64,000 nucleotides of DNA from Pseudomonas quebecensis (GTDB lineage Bacteria; Pseudomonadota; Gammaproteobacteria; Pseudomonadales; Pseudomonadaceae), in NCBI RefSeq assembly GCF_026410085.1, contig NZ_CP112866.1:2232001-2296000 (forward strand). The letters run 5' to 3'. Position numbers and translations under genes: made by a program. A model generated the notes under the pieces. It made no database searches. It saw nothing but the letters and a program-made list of their open reading frames with translations, and was not told where the DNA came from. Positions 62,488 through 64,000 of the stretch are shown piece by piece (within the stretch, counting starts at the first letter, position 1; each line of letters starts with the position of its first letter).

Positions 62488-63372
62488 TCACCGCGCAAAA
62501 CGCCTGGCGCCCGCCACGCACGCGATCACCAGCAGCGTCACCAACAGCATGCCTGGGCTGACCTGTTCATGCAGCAGCCAAGCCGCCAGCGCCAGGCCGA
62601 AGAATGGTTGCAGTAACTGCAACTGGCCGACCGCGGCGATACCGCCCTGAGCGAGGCCGCGATACCAGAATACAAAGCCGAGCAACATGCTGAACAACGC
62701 CACGTAGCCCAGGCTCAGCCACGCCGGCAGGCTGATCGCGGTGACACTCGACGGCGCCAGCAGCAGGCTCAGTGGCGCCACTACCGGCAGCGCCACCACC
62801 AGCGCCCAACAGATCACCTGCCAACCGCCCAGGCTGCGCGACAGCGTGGCGCCCTCGGCGTATCCCAGGCCGCACACCAGCACCGCCAGTAGCATCAGCA
62901 GGTCACCGGCCGGGGCAGCGGTCAGGCCCTGCGCGAAGGCGTAGCCCACCACCAGCGCGCTGCCCAGCAGCGAGAACAGCCAGAATACCGGGCGTGGCCG
63001 CTCGCCACCGCGCCACACCGCAAACACCGCCGTGGCCAGCGGCAACAGCCCGATAAACACAATGGAATGGGCTGAGGTCACGTATTGCAGCGCCAGCGCA
63101 GTCAGCAGGGGAAAACCAATCACCACGCCCAGCGAAACGATGGCCAGGGGCAGCCACTGTTGGCGGGTGGGGCGTTTTTCCTTGAACACCCACAGCAGCA
63201 CTACCGCGAGCAGCGCGGCGAGGGTGGCGCGGATCACGGTCAGGAACACCGGGTCGAATTCCATTACCGCCAGGCGCGTGGCCGGCAGCGAACCGCTGAA
63301 AATCACCACGCCGATAAAACCGTTGATCCAGCCCTGTGCGCGGGTGTCCGGGGTGTCGAGCGTATGTTCCAT
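62488..63372 (-). CDS. DMT-family (EamA) permease
   Basis: A 294-residue inner-membrane protein with ten predicted helices in two EamA repeats; the first repeat begins GWINGFIGVVIFSGSLPATRLAV and the second near residue 155. DMT/EamA members export amino acids, amines or metabolites. The SD before 63372 is weak. It is divergent from a MocR-family regulator (start 63462), a common pairing in which the regulator controls the exporter. Confidence 0.88.
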   Translation of the reverse strand: MEHTLDTPDTRAQGWINGFIGVVIFSGSLPATRLAVMEFDPVFLTVIRATLAALLAVVLLWVFKEKRPTRQQWLPLAIVSLGVVIGFPLLTALALQYVTSAHSIVFIGLLPLATAVFAVWRGGERPRPVFWLFSLLGSALVVGYAFAQGLTAAPAGDLLMLLAVLVCGLGYAEGATLSRSLGGWQVICWALVVALPVVAPLSLLLAPSSVTAISLPAWLSLGYVALFSMLLGFVFWYRGLAQGGIAAVGQLQLLQPFFGLALAAWLLHEQVSPGMLLVTLLVIACVAGARRFAR

Positions 63373-63461
63373 GAGGTCTGCCTGAAAAAGAGAAGTTGCG
63401 TGGGCGTCATCCTAGGAGCGAGCATTGGCACAATCAAAAAATTGTCATGGATACACCTTGC

Positions 63462-64000
63462 ATGCCGCGAGCCCGTTACAAACTGCTGGTCGATCGCTTC
63501 GCCCAGGCAATTCGCTCAGGCGCGATGGCGCCCGGTACTCGGCTGCCCACGCACCGTCAGTTGGCCGCCGAACATGGCCTTGCGCTGGCCACCGCGAGCC
63601 GGGTGTACACCGAGCTGGAGGTCATGGGCCTGGTCAGTGGCGAAACCGGACGCGGTACGTTTGTGCGTGAAATCGCCTTGCCGCCTGGGCAGGGCAGCGG
63701 GCAGATGAACGTGGCGGCGGGGCTGCTCGATCTGAATTTCAACTACCCGTCGTTGCCTGGTCAGGCTGACCTGCTGCGCACGGCTTTGCGTCAGTTGGCG
63801 CTGTCGGGCGACCTGGAGGCATTGCTGCGTTACCAGCCGCACGCCGGCCGCGTGCACGAGCGCGCCGCTGTCGCTCGGCATTTGCTTAGCCGCGGATTAT
63901 GCGTAACCGCCGAGCAGGTGCTGGTGGTCAGCGGCGCGCAGCATGGCCTGGCGGTGACGATGATGGCGCTGCTCAAGCCCGGCGATGTGATTGCTGTCGA
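63462..64000 (+). CDS. MocR-family regulator, 3' end cut by the window
   Basis: About 180 residues are present. The winged-helix head (YKLLVDRFAQAIRSGAM, GTRLPTHRQLAAEHGLALAT, SGETGRGTFVRE) is followed by the start of an aminotransferase-like body (QVLVVSGAQHGLAV). An in-frame ATG at 63447 would add MDTPC; neither start has a clear SD. A short inverted repeat ACAAT (63430-63434) / ATTGT (63441-63445) lies just before the start and may be the binding site shared with the divergent DMT permease. The PLP lysine lies beyond the window. Confidence 0.85.
   Translation, partial: MPRARYKLLVDRFAQAIRSGAMAPGTRLPTHRQLAAEHGLALATASRVYTELEVMGLVSGETGRGTFVREIALPPGQGSGQMNVAAGLLDLNFNYPSLPGQADLLRTALRQLALSGDLEALLRYQPHAGRVHERAAVARHLLSRGLCVTAEQVLVVSGAQHGLAVTMMALLKPGDVIAV

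Overview
The window reads as a chromosomal segment of a Pseudomonas, most likely the P. fluorescens group. This rests on high-GC coding sequence, a 1622-residue NAD-glutamate dehydrogenase, an 869-residue AcnB, a divergent ampR/ampC pair whose AmpR closely resembles the P. aeruginosa protein as I know it, an RstA/RstB-like two-component system, Pseudomonas-typical small families (DUF5629, DUF6124) and many GTGGGAGGGGGCTTG-type and GCGAGCGGGCTTG-type intergenic palindromes. All family names are from recognition of sequence features; no database search was run.

Layout. 0-2.5 kb: tail of an unknown gene and an MMPL/RND exporter. 2.5-12.1 kb: two tandem giant paralogues (1621 and 1563 aa) of the DUF6543 / dermonecrotic-toxin-like type. 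12.2-14.8 kb: DUF5629 protein overlapping an exported lactonase, a small exported protein behind an SD-sequestering hairpin, and a five-copy array of about 149-bp palindromic repeats. 14.8-20.3 kb: sbcD-sbcC-gst with 4-nt overlaps. 20.4-22.7 kb: a secreted metalloprotease pseudogene with one frameshift and one nonsense codon. 22.9-23.9 kb: DUF6124 protein and a nested palindromic element. 23.9-30.7 kb: a moxR-DUF58-DUF4381-batA-batB/C-batD operon. 30.9-33.7 kb: a small acidic protein, then a lower-GC ABC exporter and an AT-richer gap. 33.75-38.6 kb: gdhB, followed by a second nested palindromic element. 39.1-41.9 kb: a dicarboxylate carrier with two FCD-type GntR regulators. 42.2-48.8 kb: tag, a MocR regulator, an SDR/phosphotransferase pair, a hydroxyacid dehydrogenase and a serine/threonine-type permease. 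48.95-52.4 kb: acnB with a striking nested stem-loop in its upstream region, and a DUF1289 protein. 52.5-57.4 kb: universal stress protein, miaE, an MFS carrier and the rstAB-like system. 57.4-64 kb: ampC/ampR, DUF2252, a Tat-type dienelactone hydrolase, a PaaI thioesterase, a DMT permease and a truncated MocR regulator.

Functionally most of the window is core metabolism (gdhB, acnB, dctA-type uptake), repair (sbcCD, tag), envelope work (moxR/bat, RND) and regulation. Accessory character is concentrated in the giant toxin-like pair, the broken protease, the low-GC ABC transporter and the repeat elements. I saw no tRNA, rRNA, CRISPR array, integrase, transposase or recognisable defence island. 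The best candidates for undescribed biology are the four-helix structure upstream of acnB, the DUF6543 pair, and the SD-masking hairpin before the 59-aa exported protein.
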